A DNA stretch of 64,000 nt. Origin: Pseudomonadota bacterium. Lineage in GTDB: Bacteria; Pseudomonadota; Gammaproteobacteria; Acidiferrobacterales; Acidiferrobacteraceae. The notes under the pieces were generated by a model. It was given only the letters and a program-made list of their open reading frames with translations, was not told the origin of the DNA and did no database searches. This document shows positions 54,227 to 64,000 of this stretch, in pieces (the stretch's first letter is position 1; every line of letters begins with the position of its first letter). The translations under genes were made by a program, and so were the position numbers. Where the stretch lies: contig JAJYHM010000049.1 of assembly GCA_021784755.1 (NCBI GenBank), positions 1 through 64,000 of the forward strand, given 5' to 3'.

Positions 54227-55270
54227 ATGCAGGGAGCGGATAAGGCAAGCACTCCGGTGGCGTCTCATCTACGCGAGGCTATCCTGAAGGACATCCAGGG
54301 GGCGGTGCGACTGTCGATTGCCTATATCGGTGTGAGCGGCGGCCTCTTCGCGGCGGTAGCGCGTTTGGGGGGCGCCACGGCCAAGGCGGTCGCCGAGGCG
54401 AGCGGGCAGGATGTGGGCTATGTGGTGCGTTGGTGCGATGCCGCCTACGCCTTTGAACTCCTGGATGAGGGCGCACAAGGTTTTGTGCTTACCGATCTTG
54501 GGCGCGCCTTTCTGCCCGATGCCCCGGGAACACTCATGCCCTTTGCGGTGCAGGGGGTGTTGAGTGCGCATATGGCGGAACGGGCCGCGGGACTTATGAG
54601 AAGCGGGGAACGTCCGGGCGAGTCGGTGCTCGCCGAGCGCGATACCATCCTGCCGTGGTTTGGCCCCATGCTCGAGGCCCAGTTCGGGCCCGTGTTCGAG
54701 AGCACCATCCTACCCGCGCTGCCCGTATACGCGCATGCCGCGGAGCGCAGCGGGTTTGCCATCGATCTTGGCTGCGGCAACGGCTGGTATCTCATGCGAC
54801 TTGCGCGCGCCTATCCGAATCTGCGATGCCTTGGTGTCGATGGTTTCGAGGAGAACGTGCGCCAGGCCCGGGCCCGCGCCGAGGCGGCGGGTCTTGGAGA
54901 TCGGGTGCGATTCACCAAGGGCGACATTTATGGTTTCGAGAGCCCGGAGGCGGCCGACATCATCGCCCTGAATCGTGCCTTGCACCATGTGTGGGACGAG
55001 AAGGAGCGGGTCTTTACTATTCTGCATGACCATCTGAAGTCCGGGGGGTCGGCCGTGATCTGGGAGCCACATTGGCCCACCCTGCGCGCTGCGTTGCGGG
55101 AGCCCAAGCGGCGCATGGTGGCGTTCCAGAACCTTACCGAGCATGTTCAAGGGAACCATTTCTTAAGGCCCACGGAGATCGCCGAGGCCTTCAAGGCGGC
55201 TGATCTGGCGCCGGAAATATTTCAGTTTTTGGAAGGGCGTGAGGCGGTGGTAGTCGGTACTCGCTCCTGA
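54227..55270 (+). CDS. SAM-dependent class I methyltransferase with N-terminal winged-helix-like region
   Basis: FAIDLGCGNGWYLMRLARAYPNLRCLGVDGFEENVRQARARAEAAGLGDRVRFTKGDI. Confidence 0.85.
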   Translation: MQGADKASTPVASHLREAILKDIQGAVRLSIAYIGVSGGLFAAVARLGGATAKAVAEASGQDVGYVVRWCDAAYAFELLDEGAQGFVLTDLGRAFLPDAPGTLMPFAVQGVLSAHMAERAAGLMRSGERPGESVLAERDTILPWFGPMLEAQFGPVFESTILPALPVYAHAAERSGFAIDLGCGNGWYLMRLARAYPNLRCLGVDGFEENVRQARARAEAAGLGDRVRFTKGDIYGFESPEAADIIALNRALHHVWDEKERVFTILHDHLKSGGSAVIWEPHWPTLRAALREPKRRMVAFQNLTEHVQGNHFLRPTEIAEAFKAADLAPEIFQFLEGREAVVVGTRS

Positions 55271-55334
55271 GGGGCTGGGCAGGGGCGAGTCGATGGAGGG
55301 CAGGATTCCAGGACGTGAGAGAAGGAGAGGATCA

Positions 55335-55823
55335 ATGAGGATGCTAGGGAAATGGTTGTCAGCGGTGTTGATGGCGGGTCTTTTGTCGGCACCGGCGCTT
55401 GCCGAGAACTGGACGCTCTTTCAGCATTACGATTTCCAAAAGCCGCAATTTATCCATGCGCACCCCTTCGCCGAGCAACACCTGGTCGTCCAGGTGGATC
55501 AAGGCCGCCCGAGCCGCTGGGCGCTCGCGCTCTCCAATGTCGCCAACGTGCTGAATTATTTCGGTTCCGACAAGATCCAGGTCGTGGTGGTCGCCTACGG
55601 CCCGGGCTTGAAGCTGTTGTTTGCGAACAGCCGTTTCAAGGCGCGCGTGCAAAGCCTGAACGCGCAGGGCGTGGAGTTCGACGCTTGCCACCAGACGATG
55701 CTTGGCATCAAGGCCGCGACCGGCCATCTTCCGAAGCTTTTGCCGCAGGCCGTGGTGGTTCCGGGCGGCGTGGTTCGGATCATGCAGCTCGAGCAGCACG
55801 GTTTCAATCTCTTGAAGCCCTGA
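55335..55823 (+). CDS. Exported DsrE-like protein
   Basis: Sec signal MRMLGKWLSAVLMAGLLSAPALAE; HLVVQVDQGRPSRWALALSNVANVLNYFGSDKIQVVVVAYGPGLKLLF...GVEFDACHQTM. Confidence 0.75.
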   Translation: MRMLGKWLSAVLMAGLLSAPALAENWTLFQHYDFQKPQFIHAHPFAEQHLVVQVDQGRPSRWALALSNVANVLNYFGSDKIQVVVVAYGPGLKLLFANSRFKARVQSLNAQGVEFDACHQTMLGIKAATGHLPKLLPQAVVVPGGVVRIMQLEQHGFNLLKP

Positions 55824-55874
55824 GGGCCGCGGTTCCTTAGTACGCCGCGAGGGGTGGTAGGCCTACGTGTGGCC

Positions 55875-56879
55875 TTAAGCGCCCGTGGAGTGGGCGGGGG
55901 TGGGCTGCGCACAATGCTCCGGCTCTAAGCACATGGCGGGCTCGAGAAAGGTCCGCAGCCGGTCCTCGAGCCAAAAGCGGGGCGCCCAGGGTGTCCCGCC
56001 TGAGATAAAGCCCACATGTCCACCGCGCGGGTACATCTCCAGGCGTACGGTGGGTGCGAGTTCCTCGGGATCCGGTGCGCTATGCGGCATCAGGAAGGGG
56101 TCATCTGCGGCTTGCACGAGGAGTGTCGGGACCTTGATGTGTCGGAGATAGGGGCGGCAGCTCGCGCGCTGGTAATAGTCGTCGGCGTCGCGAAAGCCGT
56201 GCAAGGGGGCGGTGATGGCGCGGTCGAAGTCGCGGAAGTTGCGCAGTCTCTTGAGGGGCGGCGCGGCGTGACCGAGGTGCCGGGCTTTGCGCGCGACCGA
56301 TTGCCGGAGCCAGCGCAGTAAGACCCATTGGTAGAGTCGCGAGAAGCCGCTATCGAGGCGCTCGGCGGCGCTTGCAAGATCGAAGGGTACCGACACCGCG
56401 GCGGCGGCCTTAAGCCCGGCGTCGCCACGGCGCTCGCCGAGCCATTTGAGCAGGACCGAACCCCCTAGCGAATAACCGACCGCGCAGAGACCCTGGTCAT
56501 GACGGCGGCTAAGGATGTCGACGACCGTCTGCAGATCCGAGGTCTCGCCGCCGTGATAGCTGCGCGGCAGGTGGTTGGGCTCGCCGCTGCAGCCCCGAAA
56601 GTGCATGACCACCGCGTTCCATTGGGTGCTTGCGCACATGCGTAGGAGCCGCGCGATATACGGCGAGCGTGACGAGCCCTCAAGTCCGTGAAGGATGAGC
56701 AGGATCGGTCCGGGAGCAGGCGGCGCTCTGAGCCAATCCAGATCGAGGAAGTCGCCGTCAGGCAAGGTGACGCGCTCGCGCGCCAACACGACCCCCTGCC
56801 CCATGCGGTCGATCGAGGCGCCGAGCAGGGTCTGGGTGTGCGGATTGCGCGCCCAGAGCGGTGCCTCGAACGGCTTCAT
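55875..56879 (-). CDS. YheT-like alpha/beta hydrolase
   Basis: [69 protein letters not shown]. Confidence 0.9.
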   Translation of the reverse strand: MKPFEAPLWARNPHTQTLLGASIDRMGQGVVLARERVTLPDGDFLDLDWLRAPPAPGPILLILHGLEGSSRSPYIARLLRMCASTQWNAVVMHFRGCSGEPNHLPRSYHGGETSDLQTVVDILSRRHDQGLCAVGYSLGGSVLLKWLGERRGDAGLKAAAAVSVPFDLASAAERLDSGFSRLYQWVLLRWLRQSVARKARHLGHAAPPLKRLRNFRDFDRAITAPLHGFRDADDYYQRASCRPYLRHIKVPTLLVQAADDPFLMPHSAPDPEELAPTVRLEMYPRGGHVGFISGGTPWAPRFWLEDRLRTFLEPAMCLEPEHCAQPTPAHSTGA

Positions 56880-58852
56880 TCCGTTTCCGGGTCCCCGAGC
56901 TGGCGTATGATGTCGGGGTTCTCGAGGGTGGAGACATCCTCTGTGACCGTCTCGCCACGCGCCACGGCGCGCAGGAGGCGCCGCATGATCTTGCCGGAGC
57001 GGGTTTTTGGCAGGTTGTCCGCGAAGCGGATCTCCGCTGGCTTGGCGATGGGGCCTATGCGCTCGCCGACCCATGCCCGCAGTTCCGCGATCCGCGCCGC
57101 GCGCGCCGCGCCCGTGGGTCGCGGGTCCCGTGTCACGACGAATGCGCAGATCGCCTCACCTGTTAATTCGTCAGGCCGGCCCACGACCGCAGCCTCAGCG
57201 ACCAGGGGATGGGCGACCAGGACGGACTCGATCTCCATTGTACCGAGCCTATGGCCCGACACCTTGAGGACGTCATCGACTCGGCCCATGACCCAGAAGT
57301 AGCCATCGGCATCGCGCCGTGCGCCATCGCCGCTCACATAGTAGCGGCCCTGAAAACGCGACCAGTAGGTCTCGCGATAACGCTCCGGGTCGCCCCAGAT
57401 CGTGCGCAGCATGGAGGGCCAGGGGCGTTTGATGACCAGGAAACCGCCTTTGTCGGGTGCTGTGACCGGTAGGCCCTCTGAGTCCACGACGTCTGCGTCG
57501 ATGCCCGGGAGGGGGAGTGTGCAGGACCCGGGCTTGGTAGCGGTGATGCCGGGGATGGGCGCGATCATATGGACGCCGGTCTCGGTCTGCCACCAGGTGT
57601 CCACGATCGGGCAGCGCTCTTGACCTATAACTTGGTGATACCACATCCAGGCCTCGGGGTTGATGGGTTCGCCGACACTGCCCAAGACGCGCAGGCGGCT
57701 CAGGTCGTAGGCCCGCGGGTAGTCGTCACCGTGTTTCTTTAAGGCGCGGATGGCAGTCGGGGCCGTATAAAAGACGCTCACGCGATGGCGCTCGCAGATC
57801 TGCCAGAAACGGCCGGGGTCGGGAATGGTGGGGGCGCCCTCGTACATGACCATGGTGGCACCGCAGGCGAGTGGCCCGTAGGCGACATAGCTATGGCCAG
57901 TCACCCACCCCACGTCCGCCGTGCACCAATACACATCATCTTCGCGAATATCGAAGACCCAGCGCATGGTGATGATCGTGCCCAGGAGATAGCCTGCGCT
58001 CGTATGCTGGATACCTTTTGGGCGGCCGGTCGAGCCGGAGGTGTAGAGCAGGTATAGGGGGTGTTCGCTTGCCAGGGCCACCGGCGCGCATTCTGTGCTC
58101 GCCCCCGCTACGACATCGTGCCACCAGAGATCGCGCCCGGGCCGCCAGTCGATGGGGTTGCCGGCGCGTTTCAGGACGATGACGGCGCGCACCGAGGGGC
58201 ACTCGTCGACCACCTTGTCGCAGATGGCCTTCAGGCCTACGATCCGCCCCCCGCGATGCCCTCCGTCCGCGGTAACGATGATCGATGCCTGAGCGTCTAC
58301 GATCCGATCCCGCAGGGACTCGCTCGAGAAGCCGCCGAACACGACGGAGTGGATGGCGCCTATGCGCGCGCAGGCCTGCATGGCGATCACGGCCTCCGGC
58401 ACCATAGGCATGTAGATGACCACCCGATCGCCGCTTTTTACGCCTTGGGCTCGCAGGGCATTGGCGAAGCGACCCACCTCGGCCAGGAGTTGCCGGTAGG
58501 TGAGTACCCGCACATCGCCCGGTTCGCCCTCGAAGATGATGGCCGGTTTGTCGCCGCGTTGGGCGATATGTCGGTCCAGGCAGTTGGCCGAGACGTTCAG
58601 CGTTCCGTCGTCGAACCAGCGGTACTGCGGCGCATCGCTTTCGTCGAGCGTGCGGGTGAAGGGTGTGATCCAATCGATCTCGGCGCGCGCCAATCGCGCC
58701 CAAAAGCCTTCGTAGTCGGTCCGGGCCTCGACCAGGAGTTCTCGGTAGAGCGTCTCGCTCATGGCGCTGCCGCGCCCAAAGTCCTTGGGCGGCGGGAAAA
58801 GACGGCTTTCCGTGAAGAGTGACTCTATGGCGTCGTGCGACTCATCGGTCAT
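56876..58852 (-). CDS. acs: Acetyl-CoA synthetase (AMP-forming)
   Basis: [56 protein letters not shown]. Confidence 0.96.
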   Translation of the reverse strand: MTDESHDAIESLFTESRLFPPPKDFGRGSAMSETLYRELLVEARTDYEGFWARLARAEIDWITPFTRTLDESDAPQYRWFDDGTLNVSANCLDRHIAQRGDKPAIIFEGEPGDVRVLTYRQLLAEVGRFANALRAQGVKSGDRVVIYMPMVPEAVIAMQACARIGAIHSVVFGGFSSESLRDRIVDAQASIIVTADGGHRGGRIVGLKAICDKVVDECPSVRAVIVLKRAGNPIDWRPGRDLWWHDVVAGASTECAPVALASEHPLYLLYTSGSTGRPKGIQHTSAGYLLGTIITMRWVFDIREDDVYWCTADVGWVTGHSYVAYGPLACGATMVMYEGAPTIPDPGRFWQICERHRVSVFYTAPTAIRALKKHGDDYPRAYDLSRLRVLGSVGEPINPEAWMWYHQVIGQERCPIVDTWWQTETGVHMIAPIPGITATKPGSCTLPLPGIDADVVDSEGLPVTAPDKGGFLVIKRPWPSMLRTIWGDPERYRETYWSRFQGRYYVSGDGARRDADGYFWVMGRVDDVLKVSGHRLGTMEIESVLVAHPLVAEAAVVGRPDELTGEAICAFVVTRDPRPTGAARAARIAELRAWVGERIGPIAKPAEIRFADNLPKTRSGKIMRRLLRAVARGETVTEDVSTLENPDIIRQLGDPETE

Positions 58853-59480
58853 GGTCTACCTGCTCCTATAAGTCTGCACCCATTGGTACAGAGGACCTGT
58901 CTGCGCGCCTGCAGGGTTTGCGCCTGCCGCGCGTGTTTCTTGGTGCTAGGTTGCGCCAGCGAACGGGCCCGAAGGACGGGTTTCCCCGCGTGCGAGAGCG
59001 TGAACCAGGGGATTTCCGGATCACACCCTCTCGTGGGGCAACGAGTCTTGGTGGGCAAGCGTGATCTCGCGCGCGCTCTTCGAAGCCCGGGGGGCCATGA
59101 GCTCCGTTCCAAGACGTATCAGTCGATCTTGAGGGGCCAGTGAGCGCCTTTCGGTCTTTCTGTGTCGAATACGATCCTGCATGTCGCGGAGACGCTGACG
59201 CCCGAAATGCCCACCGGCGCCGATTGTTAGGTCTGCTCCCACCGCGATGCGGGTGTTACGGCCATAGGTTCCCATAGCTTCACCCCGTGACGTCATGTGG
59301 CCCTTCGATCCGGTGCGCTCCGTCTCCTTTGTGTACCACCTGCGCTGGCCTGCCAGGGCACTTGGCGCCTGCGCCAAAGTCGTCCTCTCGTTCCATATTA
59401 GCGAATTATAGAGCGGCGCGGGAATACCCAAACCCTTCCGGGGGGTGATAGAGCGCCACGGTCGCTGGCGCGGCCCTCGA

Positions 59481-60122
59481 TTATTTATGCCCCGCGTCGG
59501 AATCGCCTGCGGCCGGGGTGGCCCGGTGGCGTCGCACGGCCAAAATGAGCAAGAGCCCGAGGCCCACGGCCACGGCATCATCGATGCCGTGCATGTAAGG
59601 GTTGAGTTCGCGCCAGTGTTGCCCGAGCCGCAGGCCGATCCAGGCCAAGGCCGCGCACCAGATCGCGGAGCCTATCGTCGAATACAGGATGAAGGGGGCG
59701 AGCGGCATGCGTGCCACACCCGCGGGGAGCGATATGAAGGTGCGCACGATAGGGAGTAGGCGCGCGAAGAAAACTGCCGACTGGCCGTGACGCGCGAACC
59801 AGTCGTGGGCGAGATCGAGGTCGCGTGGCGATATCAGGATCTTGCGCCCGTGACGGCGCAGGAAGGGCAGGCCGCCGTAGGCCCCGAAGGCGTAAGCGGC
59901 CAGCGATCCCGCGACACCGCCGATAGTGCCGGCCAGTGTGACGCCGACGAAGCTCAGGGTCTTCACGGAGGCGAGATAGCCCGCAAAGGTCATGATGACC
60001 TCGGAGGGGATCGGGATGCAGGCGCTCTCCGCCGCCATGAGCGCGGCGATGCCGATGTAGCCCGTGTGGCGGATCGTCATCAGGATCGCGCCAGCCATAG
60101 CATGGATCAGGGCATGTATCAC
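59481..60122 (-). CDS. DedA family membrane protein
   Basis: ESACIPIPSEVIMTFAGYLA...GGVAGSLAAYAFGAYGG...FFARLLPIVRTFISLPAGVARM; probable GTG start. Confidence 0.9.
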   Translation of the reverse strand: MIHALIHAMAGAILMTIRHTGYIGIAALMAAESACIPIPSEVIMTFAGYLASVKTLSFVGVTLAGTIGGVAGSLAAYAFGAYGGLPFLRRHGRKILISPRDLDLAHDWFARHGQSAVFFARLLPIVRTFISLPAGVARMPLAPFILYSTIGSAIWCAALAWIGLRLGQHWRELNPYMHGIDDAVAVGLGLLLILAVRRHRATPAAGDSDAGHK

Positions 60123-60278
60123 AGGCGGCTCCAGGGCTGTCTTTTGGGTTGCAGGGAATCGGGGTGTGGCCGCGAGCGGCACGGACTGGGTTGGGTGATG
60201 CCGGGAGGTCGAGTCACTGGGGATGGTCCACCCGATGGCCGCGGGGCGGTATCAGGTGGACCTGGGCTTGGGCGTTGA

Positions 60279-60719
60279 CTACGCCATCTGCCGTTCGCGT
60301 ATCTCGTCTAGGGTCTTGCAGTCGATGCACAAGGTGGCTGTGGGCCGGGCCTCGAGCCTCTGTACGCCGATCTCGACCCCGCAGTTTTCGCAATACCCGT
60401 AATCGTCGGCGTCGATGCGCGTCACTGCCTCGTCGATCTTTCGGATCAATTTGCGTTCGCGCTCGCGATTGCGCAGCTCGAGCGACATATCCGTCTCCTG
60501 GCTTGCGCGATCGTTCGGGTCGGGATGATTGGCTGTCTCGTCCTGCATGGCATGCATGGTGCGAGAGACTTCCTGGATCAGCTCCGCCTTCCAAGCGAGC
60601 AGAACCTTACGGAAGTGTTCGCGCTGCCGGTTATTCATGTATTCTTCGCCCTCGGCGACGGAATAGGGCTTTATGCCATGCAGCAGAGTCTGCACTTCCT
60701 TTTTCTTGGTGACAGCCAT
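60279..60719 (-). CDS. dksA: RNA polymerase-binding transcription factor DksA
   Basis: EYMNNRQREHFRKVLLAWKAELIQEV...DPNDRASQETDMSLELRNRERERKLIRKIDEAVTRI...YGYCENCGVEIGVQRLEARPTATLCIDCK. Confidence 0.98.
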   Translation of the reverse strand: MAVTKKKEVQTLLHGIKPYSVAEGEEYMNNRQREHFRKVLLAWKAELIQEVSRTMHAMQDETANHPDPNDRASQETDMSLELRNRERERKLIRKIDEAVTRIDADDYGYCENCGVEIGVQRLEARPTATLCIDCKTLDEIRERQMA

Positions 60720-60854
60720 CGATTACTCCTGCGCTCGATACAATGGTAGGGCTTGCGAGCAAGCGGGATTCTATACCAGAAAGGGCGGGGACACGCAAGA
60801 AAACGTCCGACGAGCGGGGTGTGGCCGGTATTGAGCGACGATAGGGGATCTGAG

Positions 60855-61619
60855 ATGTTGAAGGCATTGATTTTCGATGTGGATGGGACGCTCGCCGATA
60901 CGGAGCGGGATGGGCATCGCGTGGCGTTTAATCGCGCCTTTGCGGAGGAGGGGCTACCCATAGTCTGGGACGTGCCGCTCTATGGGCAGCTGCTCGCCAT
61001 CACGGGAGGCAAGGAGCGCTTGCTGCATTTCTTCACGCGCGTGCGGCCCGATCTACGCCCGGTAGGGGATTTGGACGCTCTGGTGCGGCGCCTGCATGCG
61101 CGCAAGACCGAGATTTACAGTGATCTCTTGACTGCTGAGGGCGTGCCGCTGCGGCCGGGCGTGCGCCGATTGCTCCTCGAGGCCCGTGCCCGCGGCCTGC
61201 GCCTGGGGATCGCAACTACGACCACGGAGAAGAATCTCGAGCCTCTGTGGAGCGCCTTGGGCGACGGTGCGCGGGGGTGGTTCGATATGGTGGGGGCGGG
61301 CGACTGCGTGGCTGCCAAGAAGCCTGCGCCGGATATCTATGAACACGTCCTCCGCGGCCTAGGTCTGCCCGCCCAGGACTGTCTCGCCTTCGAGGACTCT
61401 GAGAATGGGCTACGCGCGGCGGTGGCCGCCGGGCTTTGCACGGTCGTCACGGTCACCGACTACACGCGCGATCAGGATCTGGCGGCGGGGCTCTTGGTCG
61501 TTGACCATCTGGGTGAGCCAGAGCTTCCATCGACTCGGCTTTCCGGCGCCCCGTTCGCGGGTCGACTGCTCGACGTCGATGCTTTGAATGCGCTCAGTCG
61601 GCTTTGCGAGCGGCGTTGA
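60855..61619 (+). CDS. HAD hydrolase, CbbY-like
   Basis: [38 protein letters not shown]...[14 protein letters not shown] resembles CbbY. Confidence 0.85.
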   Translation: MLKALIFDVDGTLADTERDGHRVAFNRAFAEEGLPIVWDVPLYGQLLAITGGKERLLHFFTRVRPDLRPVGDLDALVRRLHARKTEIYSDLLTAEGVPLRPGVRRLLLEARARGLRLGIATTTTEKNLEPLWSALGDGARGWFDMVGAGDCVAAKKPAPDIYEHVLRGLGLPAQDCLAFEDSENGLRAAVAAGLCTVVTVTDYTRDQDLAAGLLVVDHLGEPELPSTRLSGAPFAGRLLDVDALNALSRLCERR

Positions 61620-61626
61620 GGCGGCC

Positions 61627-62001
61627 ATGGAGATCTTCAAGAGTTTCAGGATCGAGGCCGCGCACCGATTGCCCGGTTTGCCGGAGGGCCACAAGTGCTG
61701 GCGGCTGCACGGCCATTCGTTCCGGATCGATGTTCATATTCGGGGTCCGGTCGATGCAGCGCGCGGATGGGTGATGGATTTTGGGGACGTAAGCGCCGCC
61801 TTCCGGCCGATTTTCGAGGATCTCGATCACCACTATTTGAACGATATCCCGGGTCTCGAGAACCCGACTAGCGAGCGCCTCGCGCAGTATGTGTGGGGGC
61901 GGCTCGCCGATGTCCTTCCCGGGCTCGCGCGTGTGGTGATCCATGAGACCTGCACAGCCGGATGCGCCTATGAAGGCCCGCGCTCAGAGGACCCAGGGTA
62001 A
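61627..62001 (+). CDS. queD: 6-carboxytetrahydropterin synthase QueD family
   Basis: [32 protein letters not shown]...[25 protein letters not shown]...[12 protein letters not shown]. Confidence 0.93.
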   Translation: MEIFKSFRIEAAHRLPGLPEGHKCWRLHGHSFRIDVHIRGPVDAARGWVMDFGDVSAAFRPIFEDLDHHYLNDIPGLENPTSERLAQYVWGRLADVLPGLARVVIHETCTAGCAYEGPRSEDPG

Positions 62002-62631
62002 GAGATCGGCGGGGGTCGCAAGGAGTCCGTCGGCGCCGAAGCCCGCGGCCTCCTCGGGAGGGGCGTAGCCGAAGGCCACCGCCAGCGCCGACATACCGGC
62101 GGCGCGGGCTGCATCGACGTCTCCTTGATCGTCTCCGACATAGACGCAACGCGCCGGGGCCACGCCCAGAAGGGCGCAGGCGTGTAACAAGGGGTCCGGG
62201 TAGGGCTTGGCGCGCGCCGCCGTGTCTCCGCCGACCAAGCAGCGGGCGCGTCCCAGGAGGTGGAGGGCCGCAAGCACGCGCTGCGCTAGGTGTTCGGGCT
62301 TATTGGTCACGACCCCCCACGGGAGGCCGCGCTCGTCCAGGGCGTCGAGGACCGCGGCGATGCCGGGATTGAGCTCGGTGGCCTGTCCGATCAGGCGATC
62401 GTAGTGCGCGAGAAACGCCCCTCGCGCGGCTTCGTAGCCGTCTGCGTCCGGCGCGATGCCGAGCCCCTCCCAAAGCAGGGCGCGCGTCCCCACGGCGGTT
62501 GCCCGCCGGATGCGATCCTGATCGAGAGGCGGGCTCCCTGGCGCCCGTAGGGCCTCCAAGGCCAAGGCCAGGTCTGGGGCGGTATTGGCCAGAGTGCCGT
62601 CCAGATCGAACAGCACGACATCGCGCTTCAC
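61984..62631 (-). CDS. gph: Phosphoglycolate phosphatase (HAD)
   Basis: [21 protein letters not shown]...[12 protein letters not shown]...[17 protein letters not shown]; adjacent to ubiG. Confidence 0.9.
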   Translation of the reverse strand: MKRDVVLFDLDGTLANTAPDLALALEALRAPGSPPLDQDRIRRATAVGTRALLWEGLGIAPDADGYEAARGAFLAHYDRLIGQATELNPGIAAVLDALDERGLPWGVVTNKPEHLAQRVLAALHLLGRARCLVGGDTAARAKPYPDPLLHACALLGVAPARCVYVGDDQGDVDAARAAGMSALAVAFGYAPPEEAAGFGADGLLATPADLLPWVL

Positions 62632-63341
62632 GGTGTGTCGCGTCGTCCGGCGACCAGGTAATTGACACCGAGATCGGATGACAGCGCGAAGTGATGTACC
62701 AGCGGCCAGTAACGCACACCGCTCATCGTCGTGACCTGCAGGCCCGCAGCGCGCATCCAGGCGGCGAGTTCCGATGGGCGGATGAAGCGTGCGTATTCAT
62801 GGGTGCCACGCGGCAGGATGTTCATCAGGTACTCGGCCCCCACGACCGCGGTGAGCCAAGCCTTGGGCGTTCGATTGATCGTCGAAAAAAAGACCTGGCC
62901 GTCGGGCTTGACGAGTCGCGCGCAGGCGCAGATGACCGACGCGGGGTCCGGGACATGCTCGAGCATCTCGAGGCAGGTCACGACATCGAAGGATCCATCC
63001 GCGCCATCGCGCGCGAGGTCCTCCACAGAGGTCTCGCGGTAATCTATGGTCAGACCATTCTCTATGGCATGCAGGCGCGCGACGAGCAGGGCCTCGTGAG
63101 CGAGATCGATGCCGGTCACGGTCGCCCCCTCGGCGGTCATGGCTTCGGCCAGCAGTCCCCCGCCGCACCCTACGTCCAGCACCCGCAACCCCGCCAGTGG
63201 GGCGCGGTCCTTGATGAAGCGCAGACGCAGAGGATTCATGCCGTGCAGGGTCTTGAGCGGGCCATCAGGGTCCCACCACTGGCCGGCGACCGCCTCGAAT
63301 CGTTGCAGTTCTTTGGGATCGGCGTTCTGCGCGACGGTCAT
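62628..63341 (-). CDS. ubiG: Ubiquinone biosynthesis O-methyltransferase UbiG
   Basis: FEAVAGQWWDPDGPLKTLHGMNPLRLRFI...VLDVGCGGGLLAEAMTAEGATVTGIDLA. Confidence 0.97.
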   Translation of the reverse strand: MTVAQNADPKELQRFEAVAGQWWDPDGPLKTLHGMNPLRLRFIKDRAPLAGLRVLDVGCGGGLLAEAMTAEGATVTGIDLAHEALLVARLHAIENGLTIDYRETSVEDLARDGADGSFDVVTCLEMLEHVPDPASVICACARLVKPDGQVFFSTINRTPKAWLTAVVGAEYLMNILPRGTHEYARFIRPSELAAWMRAAGLQVTTMSGVRYWPLVHHFALSSDLGVNYLVAGRRDTP

Positions 63342-64000
63342 GAGACCTCTCCGGGATCGGCTGCACGTATCTTATCACGCCAGGCCGCTGCCCGACCGAT
63401 GATCGCCTTTTCGTCCAGGGTCAGCGGGCGGCGGCCGGCGAGCAAGGCCCGCCCCGCGACCCATACATGTGTGACCTGGTCGCGGCTGGCGGCATAGACA
63501 ATCTGCGAGATCGGGTCGTACAGGGGTTGGGTGGCGGGGACATTTAGGTCCACGGCGATCAGATCCGCGCTCTTGCCGACCACGAGCGAGCCCGTGTCGG
63601 CGGCAAGCCCGAGGGCCCGTGCCCCGTTTAAGGTCGCCATCTCGAGCGCATAGGCGGCCGGCACCGAGGTCGCATCGCCGCTCGTGCCCTTGGCAAGCAA
63701 AGCCGCGGTGCGCATCTCGCCGAACATGTCGAGGTCGTTGTTGCTGGCCGCGCCGTCGGTGCCGAGGGCCAGGTTGACGCCGGCGTGTGCAAGCGCCGTC
63801 GCCGGACAGATACCGGCGGCGATCTTCAGGTTGGATTCTGGGCAGTGGACCACGCTCACCCCGCGCTCGGCGCACATCGCGATTTCGTCTGGCAGCAGCT
63901 GTGTCATGTGCACGGCCATGAGGCCCGAATGCACGATGCCGAGCCGGTCTAGGCGCGCGAGTGGGCGCACACCGTAATTTTGCAGAGAATGCTCGATTTC
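63338..64000 (-). CDS. mtaD: TRZ/ATZ-family (MTA/SAH deaminase-like) hydrolase, truncated by window edge
   Basis: VHCPESNLKIAAGICPATALAHAGVNLALGTDGAASNNDLDMFGEMRTAALL; adjacent to ubiG; ORF open at position 64000. Confidence 0.85.
   Translation of the reverse strand, partial: EIEHSLQNYGVRPLARLDRLGIVHSGLMAVHMTQLLPDEIAMCAERGVSVVHCPESNLKIAAGICPATALAHAGVNLALGTDGAASNNDLDMFGEMRTAALLAKGTSGDATSVPAAYALEMATLNGARALGLAADTGSLVVGKSADLIAVDLNVPATQPLYDPISQIVYAASRDQVTHVWVAGRALLAGRRPLTLDEKAIIGRAAAWRDKIRAADPGEVS

Overview
High-GC gammaproteobacterial chromosomal segment, mostly conserved housekeeping synteny: smpB–ratAB/bamE–fur–recN–nadK–hrcA-grpE-dnaK-dnaJ–dapB–carAB–greA–rlmE–ftsH–folP–glmM–tpiA–secG–tRNA-Leu–nuoA-N, then tRNA-fMet / rimP–nusA–infB–rbfA–truB–rpsO–pnp, then acs, dksA, cbbY-like, queD, gph, ubiG and a truncated mtaD-like gene. 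Gene content (soxless in this window, but with exported DsrE-like proteins, cytochromes and a CbbY-like phosphatase) would fit a chemolithoautotrophic lineage; this is inference only. Less ordinary parts: (i) an XRE–BrnT–BrnA module next to a 155-bp segment bounded by a perfect 18-bp inverted repeat; (ii) a terminator-like hairpin plus T7 inside the folP coding region; (iii) a carA leader with mutually exclusive hairpin/Shine-Dalgarno pairings; (iv) an accessory redox/uptake block (cytochrome c', cytochrome b561, TonB-dependent receptor, HiPIP-like protein lacking one expected Cys ligand) between nuoN and rimP; (v) an initiator tRNA inverted relative to rimP-nusA with a U1·U72 mismatch. No CRISPR array, intact IS element or prophage was recognised. 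All family calls are by eye from sequence motifs; no database search was run.
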